Of a DNA stretch of 64,000 bases, positions 45,842 to 58,749 are shown piece by piece (the first letter of the stretch is position 1; every line of letters begins with the position of its first letter). Under the pieces are notes generated by a model, which did no database searches, was not told the origin of the DNA, and worked only from the letters and a program-made list of their open reading frames with translations. Origin of the DNA: Lactuca virosa. Lineage: Eukaryota > Streptophyta > Magnoliopsida > Asterales > Asteraceae. Both the position numbers and the translations under genes were made by a program. The stretch covers positions 139,447,803 through 139,511,802 of the forward strand of contig CAKMRJ010005523.1 of NCBI GenBank assembly GCA_928212115.1, written 5' to 3'.

Positions 45842-45961
45842 GTTCTCCCCCAATTGAATTAGACTTCATCCTTGAAGTTCGCCGACACAAATAACTTTGG
45901 GTGATGCTCCCTCATGTCCTCCTCAGGCTACCACGTCCATTTTGCACCCTTTCGGTGCTGC
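45842..45961 (-). pseudogene. 3' end of Gypsy integrase/chromodomain (minus), cut by a solo LTR
   Basis: The minus-strand frame corresponds to the end of pol (W-Q-H-R-K-G-A-K-W, then an E-D-M-R-E-H-H-P-K-L-F-like chromodomain tail) followed by the polypurine tract. It continues at 47775 on the other side of the solo LTR. Confidence 0.75.
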
Positions 45962-45966
45962 CATTG

Positions 45967-47769
45967 TGTAACGCCTGGTTCCTGGTATGTATTTGAACTT
46001 CTAAATTATTCATTTTTGTAGAGCAACTCGACGAGTTGGTAGCCCCAACTCATCATGTTAAAATGTTATGGACCGCGTGTTTTAAGTGACCAACTCGACG
46101 AGTTGGAAGGCCTCAACTCGACGAGTTGCCTGGAAGAAATGAAACCCTAATTTCGGGGGTTTGCACCCTATTTAAACAACTTAAGCTCCATAAGTTGGCC
46201 TCATTTCCAACCTCCACTGTCATAAACCCTAACCTTGAAACCCTAAGGCATCTTTGAGTGCTTGTGAGCCATTTTTGAGTGTGTTGTGTGTGTTTGAAGC
46301 CATTGGAAGAAAAGGGAGCTTGGAGATACAAGGAGTTGCTAGATCCAAAATCTTTGCTTCATTTTCGACATCTTTCTTGTAAAAAGTCTCAAACTTGCTT
46401 TGTGGTTGCTTAGATCTTCATCTTAGTGTTCTTTTGCTTGTTTTTGTCCAAATGAAGTGGTCATTGGGAGTTGGACATCCTATATGGACAAACCCTTTCA
46501 GATCCACGATTTTAAGGAGATTTCATGGCATAAAGGTGCGAACTTTATGGCCCTAAGAGCTCCATGCACCTTATAAGCCCTTGTTTTGGCCTCTTAAGCT
46601 TCTTTTGGCCATGCATGTGAGTAAAATTGAAGACTTTATGTGACCTTTTATCCTTTGAGGTCCAGATCTGTGTTCATGAGCTCTATCTTGAAGATATGGT
46701 GGTTTTTGGATTAAGACATAAGCCTTTTAAGATTAGGGTTTGAGCTTAATGCCTTTAGGGTGGTTATTCATGGGTAAAGTTGGAAAATTTACCCTTCTAG
46801 ACGCATTATCAATCTAGACCCGGAAGATAGGGCTTCGGTTTGAAGAATTGTGGCTTAATGCATTAAGTGGGTTGGATGATCGAAGAACTCAATGAGTTCT
46901 TAAGGGAACTTGGCAAATTGAGTTGGGGTTGTCCCGATTCTGTTGAAAAAGGAGGAACTCGACGAGTTTAAGGGCAACTCGGCGAGTTGGATCGAAATAT
47001 CGCGATTCTGTGCTCGATGGAAACTCGGCGAGTTGTGGGATAACTCGACGAGTTGAGTAAACTCGGAGCGTTGACTTTGACTTTGGCTTTGGCCAAGTTT
47101 GACCATTTATGGGTTTTGAAGTATGGATCGATATCTAAGGAATTGTTCTGTTTAGGGGTTGAGAAAAGCTGTTTTTCGCGGTCGGGGATTTATCCAGTTA
47201 TCTTTCAGCATTCGAGGTGAGTTTCCTTACCGGGTTTAGCAGGTCGAAGGCACCAAGGTCGGCCCATCTTTGCATTATGTTGTTAGTATGCCATTTGTCT
47301 TCGTGACTCTTGCATGTGTTGTGTTTATATGTTTTTCCGGGTCAAGGCCCGATGTTGGGCGGGGACCGATGGATATTTGTATGCTATGTATCTCTTTGAT
47401 TATTGCATGTGTATGTGTTTATTTGATATATGTTATTGTATGTTGGGCGGGGCCCGATGCAGGACAGGGTCCGAAGCCGGGCGGGGCCCACTATTTGCTT
47501 ATTGTATTATTGGTATGTGGTATTTTGGGGGAACTCACTAAGCTTTGTGCTTACAGTTTTTAGTTTAAGTTTCAGGTACTTCTGGTTCCAGAGGGAAATG
47601 CTCGGGATGACTGCATCACACACACCATTGGGATTTTGTTATGATGTTATACTCTGATTTATGACAATTGTTACACTAGTTTATTTCAAATGTTTGGATG
47701 ATATGGAAAATTACTATTTTATCTAATATTAAAACGAAAATTTTTGGGACCATATTTTTGGATGTTACA
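45967..47769 (+). mobile_element. Solo Gypsy LTR (1803 bp) with CATTG target duplication
   Basis: TGTAACGCCTGGTTCC ... TTTTTGGATGTTACA, flanked by CATTG at 45962-45966 and 47770-47774. Contains ACTCG(A/G)CGAGTT-type palindromes (about 46024, 46092, 46114, 46955, 46977, 47027, 47043) and the R/U5-like segment TTTCAGGTACTTCTGG. No internal region remains. Confidence 0.93.
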
Positions 47770-47774
47770 CATTG

Positions 47775-48665
47775 CACATTCACTAGACCCACATCCTTGT
47801 TTCGCAAAGTCTTCGTCTTATTGTCTAGAAGCGTAATCAGTCTCTCTATGTAATTCAGGCGCTCGTCGACCTGGATATCCTCTAAAGGAACCATTGCGGA
47901 ATCATCAACCAAGCACTTTTACAGTTAAGAGACATGAAAAGTGTTGTGGATCTGACTGATCTCCTTGGGTAGCTCCAAACGATACGTAACCTTGCACACC
48001 CGACCAATAACCCTGAAAGGACCGATATATTTGGGGCCCAACTTGACCCGCTTCTTGAACCGGACGACACCTTTCCAAGGTGACACCTTTAAGAGTACCA
48101 TATCCCTAACCTGGAACTCTAAGTTTGACCGACGTCTATCAACATAACTCCTCTGTAGGCTCTACATGGCCTGCAACCTCCTGCATACATGCTGGATCAA
48201 CTCGATAGTTTGAAGTGCCACCTCCGTGCTACCCATAACTCGCTGATCGACCTCACCTCAACAAATTGGGGTCCGACACTTCCTCCCGTAGAGCATCTCA
48301 AAAGGAGTTCGGTCAATACTGGCATGGTAGCTGTTGTTGTAAGAAAACTCAGCCAATGGGAGATATGTATCCTAACTACCGTCAATATCCAATACACATG
48401 CTTGTAACATATCTTCCAAGGTTTGGATAGTCCGCTCACTTTGATCATCGGTCTACAAATGAAAAGTCGTGCTGAAGTGTAGACGAGTACCTAACTCCTC
48501 ATGGAACCTCATCCAAAACTTGGAAGTGAACCACATATCTCAATCTAAAACCATCGAAACTGGAACCCCATGTCGTGCCACAACCTCCCGGATATAGACA
48601 TCCTCTAACTTCTCCACGTAAATGCTCTCCTGAATTGGAATCAAATGCATACTCTCGGTCAATAG
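47775..48665 (-). pseudogene. Gypsy integrase fragment (minus), highly decayed
   Basis: The frame at 47912-47676 encodes VDDSAMVPLEDIQVDERLNY followed by IERLITLLDNKTKTLRNKDV, equivalent to the pre-chromodomain part of the plus-strand element (VPLEDIQVHASLNYIERPIA). Further up the minus strand, broken remains of the integrase core are visible (FSYNNSYH-like, PFEMLYGR-like, HFSTAFHPQTDG-like segments at about 48290-48480), full of stops. It is interrupted at 48665 by the Copia element. Confidence 0.8.
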
Positions 48666-49440
48666 TGATGGGTTATGAGCATTCTAACACTCCTAAGGTG
48701 TACATGCAACCCTAAATACCTTGGATCTATGTTTTCTCTATTATACATGCAAATATCAATTTTCCAAGGTATTACCCTAACTAGCATACAATCATATGTA
48801 TTAGGATAACAAAACTAGATAGAATACATACCTCTTTGTTGTAGCTTGATTACATGGAGCTTAAGAGCCTAGTGCCCCAAGTGTGATACCTCAAATGGTT
48901 CACACAACATCATGAACATCTTGGAACAACCATGAGAGAGGATACTTGACTCATAGAAATCGGCTTGCCCTCTTGTGTATGCACTAGTGCCAATTTCACC
49001 AACCAATGGGGTCTTTATATAGTGGGCACATTAGGGTTACACCATGTAACCCATGACCTTACCCATTCCTTATGCTCCATGGGTTTTAACCTCCATGGAG
49101 TATCCATGGGTCACCACATGGGTTAAACCCAACATAAGGAATCATGGATCATAAGCCTACATATATAAGAATGTATGATTTGCACAATCAATCCCCATAT
49201 ATTTAATTAGTCTCTTTTGATCACTAAATTAATTCCAAATTAATTCTTGATCAATACTAATTAAATAATATGATTTCATACTAATATATTAGAACTTATA
49301 ATATATTAATATGTCACAAATATCCTCTTCTCACAAAAGGTCTATCCAAATGTTCTGATGCCATGCAACCTAAATGGACCATGCCGGGTCGGGTCAAGTA
49401 TATACCAATTATAGTTATGAACTTAGACACTAATCCAACA
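48666..49440 (-). repeat. Copia LTR, 3' end of the element
   Basis: 775 bp. Nearly identical to 55556-56327 and 62005-62777; more distant from the solo LTR at 21494-22259. Confidence 0.93.
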
Positions 49441-52300
49441 GTCTCCCACTTGGATAAGTCTAATAACTATTATTGCAAGTACAACTCCAACCTGACCAGC
49501 AATCGTAGCTCTTAAAAGCTGCTGCTGAACTCTGAACAAATCTATGACGCGTCCATTAGATAAGTGATCATATATTCCTCCATTATAGATATCATATGGA
49601 CTGAGACATGGATTGAAATCATTCTCTCTGTCCATTTGTTGTTTCCCAATTTCTGATTTATGACGACCGACTAATTGAACAAATCAAATCAGTCAAGGCT
49701 TGGCCAAGCACTTGGGGTGTCATCACTAAATCATCGAGGGGCCCACAAATATCACTTTTATCCCTTTAAGGGTAAAAGGAATGGATAAACTTTGACTCAT
49801 ATGCTTGTACTAACTACTTGTTGAATCATACACAAAGGCACGTTTTATAACATCGAGTTACCAATGCGTTTTCGTGCAATCAATGTATAACCAACTCATA
49901 GTTAACAACTCATATCTCTAGGTTTGAAGAATATAAGATATTATCGTCTCATGATTCACTCGTGATAAAATCCATGAAGTGATTCAAATGAGAGTGGGTT
50001 GAATCCAATACTCGAATCTCATTCCAGGAGCACTCATGAATGTTGCAGCAACCTTTTGCTATGTCTAAACACTTTAGACATCTACAAACCCAATTCATGA
50101 CAGTCTTGCCTTAATACCTACTTCCAACGTATTATCGACTGTGGATGGTTTGAATAACTTAGTTATTCGGGAAGAATGACCTAGTTATTCTGGAAGTCAA
50201 AACATGCAAAGTGAAACACAAGAATAATACTAATTGTATATGGCCCCAACACTTTGAGTGTAAATAAAAACACCTTTTATCTAAGCACCATATTGATTAC
50301 TCATTATTCATGTAATGTTTCGATTTATCAACTTAATACTTGAATTAAAACAACAGTCATGCCATGCTCCAAGCATGCATACTATGCTTGTCTAAACAAT
50401 AGTTATGCCATATTCTAAGTATGCACACTATGTTTGTCTTATGATCCTTACTTTGTGAAACAGATCGATTGACAATATTTCAATGATGCTCATTTCACAA
50501 TCCCAAATCCTTTACAATAAATGTAAGAATACCAAACTCTTGCCATTTACCGTAATCTTGTTAGATTCTAAACTTATATGCAGTGATTCTCTTGTAATGA
50601 ATATGCACACAAGTCACCAAGACTTAGCAACAGACATTACAAAGTATTCCAATGGAGATCAATTCCATGGAAACGAAGTCTCAAATTCAAAGTACATTCC
50701 TTTGAACACCCTTCTTGCATTAAGTTCTCTAATCTTACACAGATTCAAAGAATAACTTCCACCTATGGAGACAATTCCATATTCCCATTTTGACTATCAC
50801 TTTTGAACAAGAGTTGCCTCCTTTCAGAATATGTCAATATGGTCATATCTCTATACTTCCAATTGTCCATGAGCAACCAATCTTTGGCAAACCTCAGATT
50901 GTCCTCGACAATTGCTTAATCATTTTACTCAAATCCAGTTCTATTCCTTTTTCCCTCTTAACGCCCTAGGCATTTGGAAAATTTAGAATGGATAAATATT
51001 ATAGCACATGTAATCGATCCTATACCCGAAGCATATGGGACCCGATTCATGCTATAAATTTTTTTTATTTGCCATATTCTCAAAATTCAAACTATGAAGA
51101 GGGATGCCATAATCATAATCGAATTTTGAGAATGCAACATATATAGAATTTCCTTATGTTGAACCATTCCAACATAACATTCATAAATATCCTTGACTAA
51201 AGTTGATTAAAATCTCAATCTAAGCTTTTAGAATTGGAATGAAGTATAAATCCTCTCCCTTAATTATAGCAAAACAACTTTTCAAAGCGAATTGAACCTT
51301 TTGTTTTCTATCATTAACATTGCTAACTTGCAACACTAACCATAATAATCATGCTCCCACTAGCACAGTGATTATTATCTTACTAGCACAACACTTATGC
51401 TCCCACTAGCTTTGACATGTACTCAGAAATCAACTGGACTTCTAGAAATCAATACTTTATTGACTTTCTTGCCAAAGTTCAGATTTCTGATACAAGATTG
51501 CTTTGATAAGACTTTATCAAAATCATACACCTTTCCTTAGATAGCTCACATGTTTGTCTAGACCTATTGTCATTCTCACTAGTTAGTGTGCCGGTTAACC
51601 ACACACGCTCCACTAACGACATGAGAATGCAGATATCACAATTGCTATCTACTTAAAATCTACTTAGTGAAAGCGTTTCCTCACCATCATTTTCATGAAT
51701 CGGAGAGAAACCTTATGCCACTTAGATTTTTTATGGTGTATGTATTCCTATCCATGTGAATTTGTCAAAAACATAATCACAAGACAGGGTTAGTGACAAA
51801 CCCAAACTCATATGGACTGAACTTGTTCAATCTTAATTTCTTGCCACTTGGTAGCTCAAGGGCCTACCATTGCTTCCATATTGTTATGCTAACAATTGAG
51901 AACTCATAGAACTCACAAACATAGTCAACTTTAACTGGAATAGGCACATAAATGAGAATATGTCAACACGATAGGTTACAAACCTCAAGTCGTGGGCTAG
52001 TAATTAACAATACTCTTGATTAGTTCGTGAAACCATCTCAAGATTTTTAAAGACTCCCACTGACCTCTTGACATATAAGATTCTCTTTTGTTAAGAATCA
52101 TTCCTTGACAAAACAAATATTCAAGAGTTAGTGCGGATTCTTATCCAGTTAAACACTTCTCACAATTGGTCTTAGTTGGTCTTTGTCTTATCCAAAACAT
52201 CACAACTTACCAATCTCAAATGTACAAGAGTAAAAAAATTTTACTCTACATTTGACAAGTGTTTTACACCTTTTTAAGATTATGTCACTCAAGACTCAAT
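49441..52300 (-). other. Copia internal region, pol-derived but largely unreadable
   Basis: By position it should hold RT/RNase H, but stops and frame changes are so dense that I could not recognise the catalytic motifs. No other gene is seen. A GTGTGCCGGTTAACCACACA hairpin motif lies at about 51588. Confidence 0.45.
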
Positions 52301-53975
52301 CTTGGAGTATGACTCTAAGATTTGATTTTGGAACGAAGTATGATTTATCTTTTGATTTAACTATTTCAATAATTCACGATTCCTCTCCTTAGCCAAACAA
52401 ATGCACTAAGGTGTCCTTAGAGGATCAATTGTGATATGGTTTCATAATCACCAAGATAACCATAAACCAAGATACTTAAGCACTCTCCCACCTTTACAGA
52501 TTGGAGAAACTTTTATCTTTCTGCCTAATTTGATTCTTCTCATTCCTCATGCCATACATTGAAACTTTTCCAATGTTTCAGAATTACACTTAAACTTGTA
52601 AGTATAACCATATTTACTAAACTTTAGTAAATCATGACGAATAATCTTATCATTCCTTGTGGTCGACTTGACCAGTGCACAACCAAGTGTACCCAATCCT
52701 TTAGTCCTTCACTTTACTCACATATACATGTGAGCAAGAACTTAGTCTTAATTTCCCAAAAATGAAAATTCTCATTCATTACACAATACAACTTGCATGA
52801 TTCCAAGTTTCTATCCAACTGAAACTTGGGTGATGAGAATCTTTCCTTATTTGGTAAATTATGACACTACCACAAATGAAAGACTCAAATCCATTTTCCA
52901 ATATTGCTTATCAATGGAAACATATAAACAACAATTTTTCACAAATGTCATTGTAAGGATACTTAAAATAAATCAAAACCTTTTCTTTTATTTTAAAACT
53001 TTGCGGAAAAATCTTATCCTTACAATGCAAATACATATGAAAACATATTGTTATCTATTCCTAAGCAATATATCATAACTCTTAAGTAGCAACTTAAAAT
53101 TCTGATCATCGAAACATGCGATCGAGATCCATCTTCGCTATCAGATCAGCATACTCTTTCTTTAGGTTTCCTTTGGTTCTTCTAAAACATCAAAATGTAA
53201 TTTACTTTACATCATGTATTAAGAATCTCCAAAAGAAACTTCATAGAGTTAGATAATGGACTTTACCTGAAGCAAAGTCAAACTTTTTGACTTTAATCCT
53301 TATGAACTTTTCAGGTAAATTCGGCAGCTTCGCAATCAATGTCCCTTCCTTTGGCAAAAGAAACATATGGACCTTTTGGAAATGGTACACTTGATTGTCT
53401 CAGACTTAGCCTTTCTCTTTACCATTGGTCAAATGACTTGACCATGGCCAATCCCTTTCTATTGGGAAGAGAAAGCTTTTCTGGACTTCCAATGTCACCA
53501 TTGTCAATGTCTAAATAGGTTTGGGAAGTAGATCTTCCAATCTAATTTGCTTTACCAATGCTCCAAATCATTGCTGATTTAGCAGCATCAAGCAAATAGG
53601 TAAAATCACTAAGGGTCATGTCGTGATCTGTCATCAGGGAGTGACTGAAGAACCAAGTCAACAGCCAGCTACCTCGAGACTTCAACACCTGACTCTCCCG
53701 GCTTGCCAATATGTGACTTAACCTCCAAGATGTAAGCACATATAGTCTTTGCTTGCCAATAGGGATTGAGTGACTTAGAACTTTTCAAGTCTTGAAACTT
53801 GTGGGATAGGGAGAATTATTGGAGGAGGTGGAGGAAGTGAAGCATGATTTCCAGTCCCATTAATGCACAACAAAGGAATTAATCTTTCACCTTGATTGCC
53901 ATGTGGGATATCATCTTCATTAGGAAGGCTTGTTCCTAAAGATTTGGGAAGACCATAGTTGTCTGAAATAGACAT
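52300..53975 (-). pseudogene. Copia gag and start of pol (protease/integrase) remnants
   Basis: Minus-strand gag starts at 53975 (MSISDNYGLPKSLGTSLP, a proline run at about 53830), continues at 53739-53542 (LTSWRLSHILASRESQVLKS) and reaches a zinc-knuckle segment C-F-F-C-Q-R-K-G-H near 53360-53335. Further on, integrase-like pieces appear (YGYTYKFKCNSETLEKF at about 52605-52555, LGRKIKVS, and GGRVLKYLG at about 52490-52460, corresponding to the conserved R-S-D-x-G-G-E-Y-L region with the catalytic residues lost). Stops occur throughout. Confidence 0.65.
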
Positions 53976-54869
53976 TTATGAGGGAGAAATTCAAGTTTAG
54001 TTGATTTAAGTCCTTAATATAACACCCAATTTGAAATATTAAGGCTAGGACCCAACAAACTATTTATAACTGGAAGAGGGATGCCGTAATCCAAGTTATA
54101 AAATATTTGAAGGTAGGTAAATGACGATTTACCAATTTCCACCATGAAAAACAAAATAAATTATTAAGTTTTAATGGATTGAAACTCCTAGATCTTTTGA
54201 GATTCATTGAACTTTTAATGGCATGTTTAAATCTCGATTGTGCCCTCTCAAGTTTGTGACTGGGATGTCGAGGATCACAAACAAGGTGTGAATAACCATG
54301 CAAATTAACTTGGTACCCTTAACTTTATCACCTAATTGATGTGCCGGTTAACCACACGCGCTCCACCAATCTATGATAAACATTAAGTTACCCTTTGCCA
54401 CACCTTGTCAGTCCCATGTTAGTGTGCCAGTTAACCACACATGCTCCACTAACGACTTAACAAAGGTGCAAAGTGCAATTTCATGGGTTAGCACCATTTC
54501 ACATTTTCCTAAGTAACTAAGATTGGGAATTTATAAGTGTTTAGTTACTTAGTATTTATCATTATACTTTCAATGAAGGGAGAATTATAGTCCTTATCCT
54601 ACCCGTTCGGTTAACGACCCTCCACCAGTCAAGGAAGCGGTGGGTGAGAGTGTACACCCATTAAACTGCAATTTTATAGGCAGTAACCTTATACCCCCCT
54701 TATAGACCGGCTTCGTGAATGAGGCCTACTAACGGTAAGATTGACTTTATCTTATACATATCTATATAATTAAAATTATAATAATAGTATAAGGGTTGAA
54801 TTTTAAACTTTTAAAATTCTAGGGTTTGATTTGGAATTAAAGCATTCATAAGCAAAACTTTACAAATTC

Positions 54870-55250
54870 CAAAACTTGAGGGCAAGTATTGAAACTATTC
54901 AAAACTCTCGGATTTTCATAACTTATGAGTTTAATTAAAGTTTTAAAAACTTTAATGAAGAGACTCTTGAACATCCATAACTTGAGGACAAGTTATGAAG
55001 TCCATAAAAATATTTATGAGAAAAAGACTCTTCATTTTGTAACCTATGACACTTTTATGAGTTTTAAGATTCATAAATGTGACTTTTCATATAACTTGAG
55101 GACAAGTTACAAAAATACATTTTATGAACTACTTTTAGATCAATTTGGATTGAAAACAACTAACACATAATTTTTCCATTAATCTAAATTAACTCATAAA
55201 ACAAGGTGACACAAAAAACTTGGTAATCCATAACTTGAGGACAAGTTATG
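54870..55250 (-). repeat. Repeated hairpin motif in the Copia leader
   Basis: CATAACTTGAGGACAAGTTATG (8-bp stem CATAACTT/AAGTTATG, 6-nt loop) occurs at 54976-54997 and 55229-55250. A slightly shorter form is at 55091-55110 and a degenerate one near 54872. All lie between the primer-binding site and gag. The same set recurs about 6449 bp downstream in the second copy. Confidence 0.8.
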
Positions 55251-55541
55251 GAGTCCATACAATGTCATTAAGATCAAGAATTATACTAACAAACAATTTG
55301 CACATAATTCCTATGATCTACCAAAACTCATAAGCATGAACAATCCATATCAACAATTTTCAAGAATCATATAAACATATATAAAACTTGAAACTTTGAT
55401 AATAACTTTGAAATTGGTTTACCATAATCATTACACATGGACGCGTCGATTCCATCAGTGGACTCGGCGAGTCCCCAGCCCAGAACAGCAAAAACTTCAA
55501 TTTTCAGCAAATATAAGCAAGTATAATTGAAAACAAGCCTA

Positions 55542-55554
55542 GGCTCTGATACCA
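55542..55554 (-). other. Copia primer-binding site (tRNA-iMet type)
   Basis: GGCTCTGATACCA, the reverse complement of TGGTATCAGAGCC, one base from the right-hand LTR (start 55556). Confidence 0.9.
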
Positions 55555-55555
55555 C

Positions 55556-56327
55556 TGATGGGTTATGCGCATTCTAACACTCCTAAGGTGTACATGCAAC
55601 CCTAAATACCTTGGATCTATGTTTTCTCTATTATACATGCAAATATCAATTTTCCAAGGTATTACCCTAACTAGCATACAATCATATGTATTAGGAAAAA
55701 AACTAGATAGAATACATACCTATTTGTTGTAGCTTGATTCCATGGAGCTTAAGAGCCTAGTGCCCCAAGTGTTACACCTCAAATGGTTCACACAACATCA
55801 TGAACATCTTGTAACAACCATGAGAGAGGATACTTGACTCATAGAAATCGGCTTGCCCTCTTATGTATGCACTAGTGCCAATTTCACCAACCAATGGGGT
55901 CTTTATATAGTGGGCACATTAGGGTTACACCATGTAACCCATGACTTTACCCATTCCTTATGCTCCATGGGTTTTAACCTCCATGGAGTATCCATGGGTC
56001 ACCACATGGGTTAAACCCAACATAAGGAATCATGGATCATAAGCCCACATATAGAAGAATGAATGATTTACACAATCAATCCCCATATATTTAATTAGTC
56101 TCTTTGATCACTAAATTAATTCCAAATTAATTCTTGATCAATACTAATTAAATAATATGATTTCATACTAATATATTAGAACTTATAATATATTAATATG
56201 TCACAAATATCCTCTTCTCACAAAAGGTCTATCCAAATGTTCCGATGCCATGCAACCCAAATGGACCATGCCGGGTCGGGTCAAGTATATACCAATTATA
56301 GTTATGGACTTAGATACTAATCCAACA
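55556..56327 (-). repeat. Copia LTR, 5' end of the element
   Basis: 772 bp, preceded by the primer-binding site and followed by the AATAG target duplication. It matches the LTR at 48666 apart from a few substitutions and small indels. Confidence 0.93.
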
Positions 56328-56332
56328 AATAG

Positions 56333-56990
56333 ATCCATGATAACCCAAATCGAATCCACCCCTCGCGCAGTACGTGGTAGCTTCGTGATAAAATCCATCG
56401 TAATCTTTTCTCATTTCCATACGGGAACACCCAACGGCTCCATTTTTCCGTGAGGTCGTTGATGCTCGGTCTTGACTTTCTTGCAAGTCAAGCACCTATC
56501 CACGTACCAAGACACATCCCGCTTCATGTAGGGCCACCAATAATTAAGCCATATCCCGCTTCCTGACCCACTATGCACTCACTCTTCCGGTGCTCCTCTT
56601 TCATAGCCTCGAACCGAGCCTCTCGAATCTGCTAAAAAAGTAGGGTAATCACCGTCATCCTCAAACAAACATCCTTGATGGAAGTACTAGCCGCTTTACG
56701 TCTAAGAGCATCAACTACCATGTTGGCCTTCCTCGGTGATAAAGGATCTCACAATCATAATCCTTCACCACATCAAGCCACCTGTGTTGCCTCATGTTCA
56801 GATTTAGCTGATCCATCAAATACCTTAAACTCTTGTGGTCCGTGTAAATGATACAACGAACCCCATACAAGTAATGGCGCCAAATCTTGAGGGCAAAATC
56901 TACCGTCTCCAGCTCCAAATCATGAGTGGGATAATTCGCCTCATGAGGCTTCAACTGCCTCGAAGCATAGGCTATCACATGACCTCTTTG
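56333..56990 (-). pseudogene. Gypsy RNase H to integrase fragment (minus)
   Basis: Continues the Gypsy pol across the Copia insertion: MDFITKLPRTARGVDSIWVI (56398-), the HHCC-type zinc segment at about 56480-56540, then RNase H (IAYASRQLKPHEANYPTHDL, YTDHKSLRYLMDQLNLNMRQ at 56978-56715). A missing base near 56729 breaks the frame that stays open in the second copy (63429-62974, 151 codons). RT and gag are absent: the RNase H end is fused directly to an LTR piece. Confidence 0.88.
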
Positions 56991-56994
56991 TTTT

Positions 56995-57206
56995 TAAATA
57001 AGATCCAAACCCTAATATTTAGGTTTTTATACTATGTATGATTACGTTAAGTGTACTCATACGTACGCCCAACATACTAGATGGAATCTACGATCACTTT
57101 TAATGAGCTACGCTCATCGTAACCCACCATTACGTTTAGCGTAATGTCTTCCATGTACTAAATAATTATTTAAAAACAAGATTTTACCTGGGAAGTGGGC
57201 GTTACA
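56995..57206 (-). mobile_element. Truncated Gypsy LTR start (minus)
   Basis: Homologous to 45625-45841 (shared GATCACTTTTAATGAGCTAC, then CTGGGAA..GGGCGTTACA). Only the first 210 bp of the LTR remain, joined to RNase H, so gag, PR, RT and most of the 5' LTR were deleted. Confidence 0.75.
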
Positions 57207-57500
57207 GCCAATGTTTGTATGCTTGCATGTATTGTGATGTTTATAGTATTTAGCCTTTTGGGGAACGCACTAAACTTTGACTTACATTTATGGATTAAAT
57301 GTTTCAGGTACTTCAGGTGATCGTGGGAACGCAAATGTGTGACTGTACACACTCATTAGTAGCTTTTGCATTTTGTGATTCTGCCTTATCTATCATACTT
57401 TGATTTTTTGATTTTATCGTTGAACAATGGTTCATTGGTATTGGTTTATAAAAATAGCATTTTATCTTATTTAAAAATTGAAAATTTTATTGTAAAATTG
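57207..57500 (+). mobile_element. Gypsy LTR 3' end fragment (plus)
   Basis: Resembles the end of the plus-oriented LTRs (GTTTCAGGTACTTCAGGTGA, then GTGACTGTACACACTC). It is truncated at the duplication junction. Confidence 0.6.
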
Positions 57501-58749
57501 ATTCATGCTATAAATTTTTTTTATTTGCCATATTCTCAAAATTCAAACTATGAAGAGGGATGCCGTAATCATAATCGAATTTTGAAATGCAACATATATA
57601 GAATTCCTTATGTTGAACATTCCAACTAACATTCATATATATCCTTGACTAAAGTTGATTAAATCTCAATCTAAGCTTTAGAATTGGAATGAAGTATAAA
57701 TCCTCTCCCTTAATTATAGCAAAACACTTTTCAAAGCGAATTGAACCTTTTGTTTTCTATCATTAACATTGTCTAACTTGCAACACTAACCATAATAATC
57801 ATGCTCCACTAGCACAGTGATTATTTCTTACTAGCACAACACTTATGCTCCCACTAAGCTTTGACATGTATCTCAGAAATCAACTGGACTTCTAGAAATC
57901 AATACTTTATTGACTTTCTTGCCAAAGTTCAGATTTCTGATACAAGATTGCTTTGATAAGACTTTATCAAATCATACACCTTTCCTTAGAAGCTCACAGT
58001 TTGTCTAGACCTATTGTCATTCTCACTAGTTAGTGTGCCGGTTAACCACACACGCTCCACTAACGACATGAGAATGCAGATATCACAATTGCTATCTACT
58101 TAAAATCTACTTAGTGAAAGCGTTTCCTCACCATCATTTTCATGAATCGGAGAGAAACCTTATGCCACTTCGATTTTTATGGTGTATGTAGTCCTATCCA
58201 TGTGAATTTGTCAAAAACATAATCAAAGACAGGGTTAGTGACAAACCCAAACTCATATGGACTGAAACTTGTTCAATCTTATTTCTTTGCCACTGGTAGC
58301 TCAAGGGCCTACCATTGCTTCCATATTGTTATGCTAACAATTGAGAACTCATAGAACTCACAAACATAGTCAACTTTAACTGGAATAGGCACATAAATGA
58401 AATATGTCAACACGATAGGTTACAAACCTCAAGTCGTGGGCTAGTAATTAACAATACTCTTGATTAGTTGTGAAACCATCTCAAGATTTTTTAAAGACTT
58501 CCCACTGACCTCTTGACATATAGATTCTCTGTTGTTAAGAATCATTCCTTGACAAAACAAATATTCAGAGTTAGTGCGGATTCTTATCCAGTTAAACACT
58601 TCCTCACAATTGGTCTGAGTTGGTCTTGTCTTATCCAAAACATCACAAACTTACCAATCTCAAAGTACAAGAGTAGAAAAAAATTTTACTCTACATTTGA
58701 CAAGTGTTTTTACCACCTTGGTTAAGATTATGTCACTCAAGACTCAATC

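Larger units (their letters stand above)
48666..56327 (-). mobile_element. Full-length but decayed Copia element (7662 bp), minus strand
   Basis: LTRs at 48666-49440 and 55556-56327 (TGATGGGTTATG ... ATCCAACA on the plus strand), with AATAG target duplications (48661-48665 and 56328-56332). The minus-strand primer-binding site lies at 55542-55554 next to the right LTR. A polypurine tract (complement GTCTCCCACTTGG) abuts the left LTR at 49441. Gag remains are recognisable, and pol is reduced to fragments with stops throughout. It is inserted in the integrase of the minus-strand Gypsy. Confidence 0.92.
51044..57500. repeat. Tandem duplication, copy 1 (6457 bp)
   Basis: Begins GATTCATGCTATAAA and ends AATTTTATTGTAAAATT. 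It covers the right two thirds of the Copia element, its 5' LTR, and the Gypsy fragments beyond. It is directly followed by copy 2. Confidence 0.9.

Noticed and set aside
49441..52300. Possible host genes in the Copia interior
   Set aside because: Only short frames interrupted by stops. The region is bounded by LTR, polypurine tract and gag remnants, so it is retroelement sequence.
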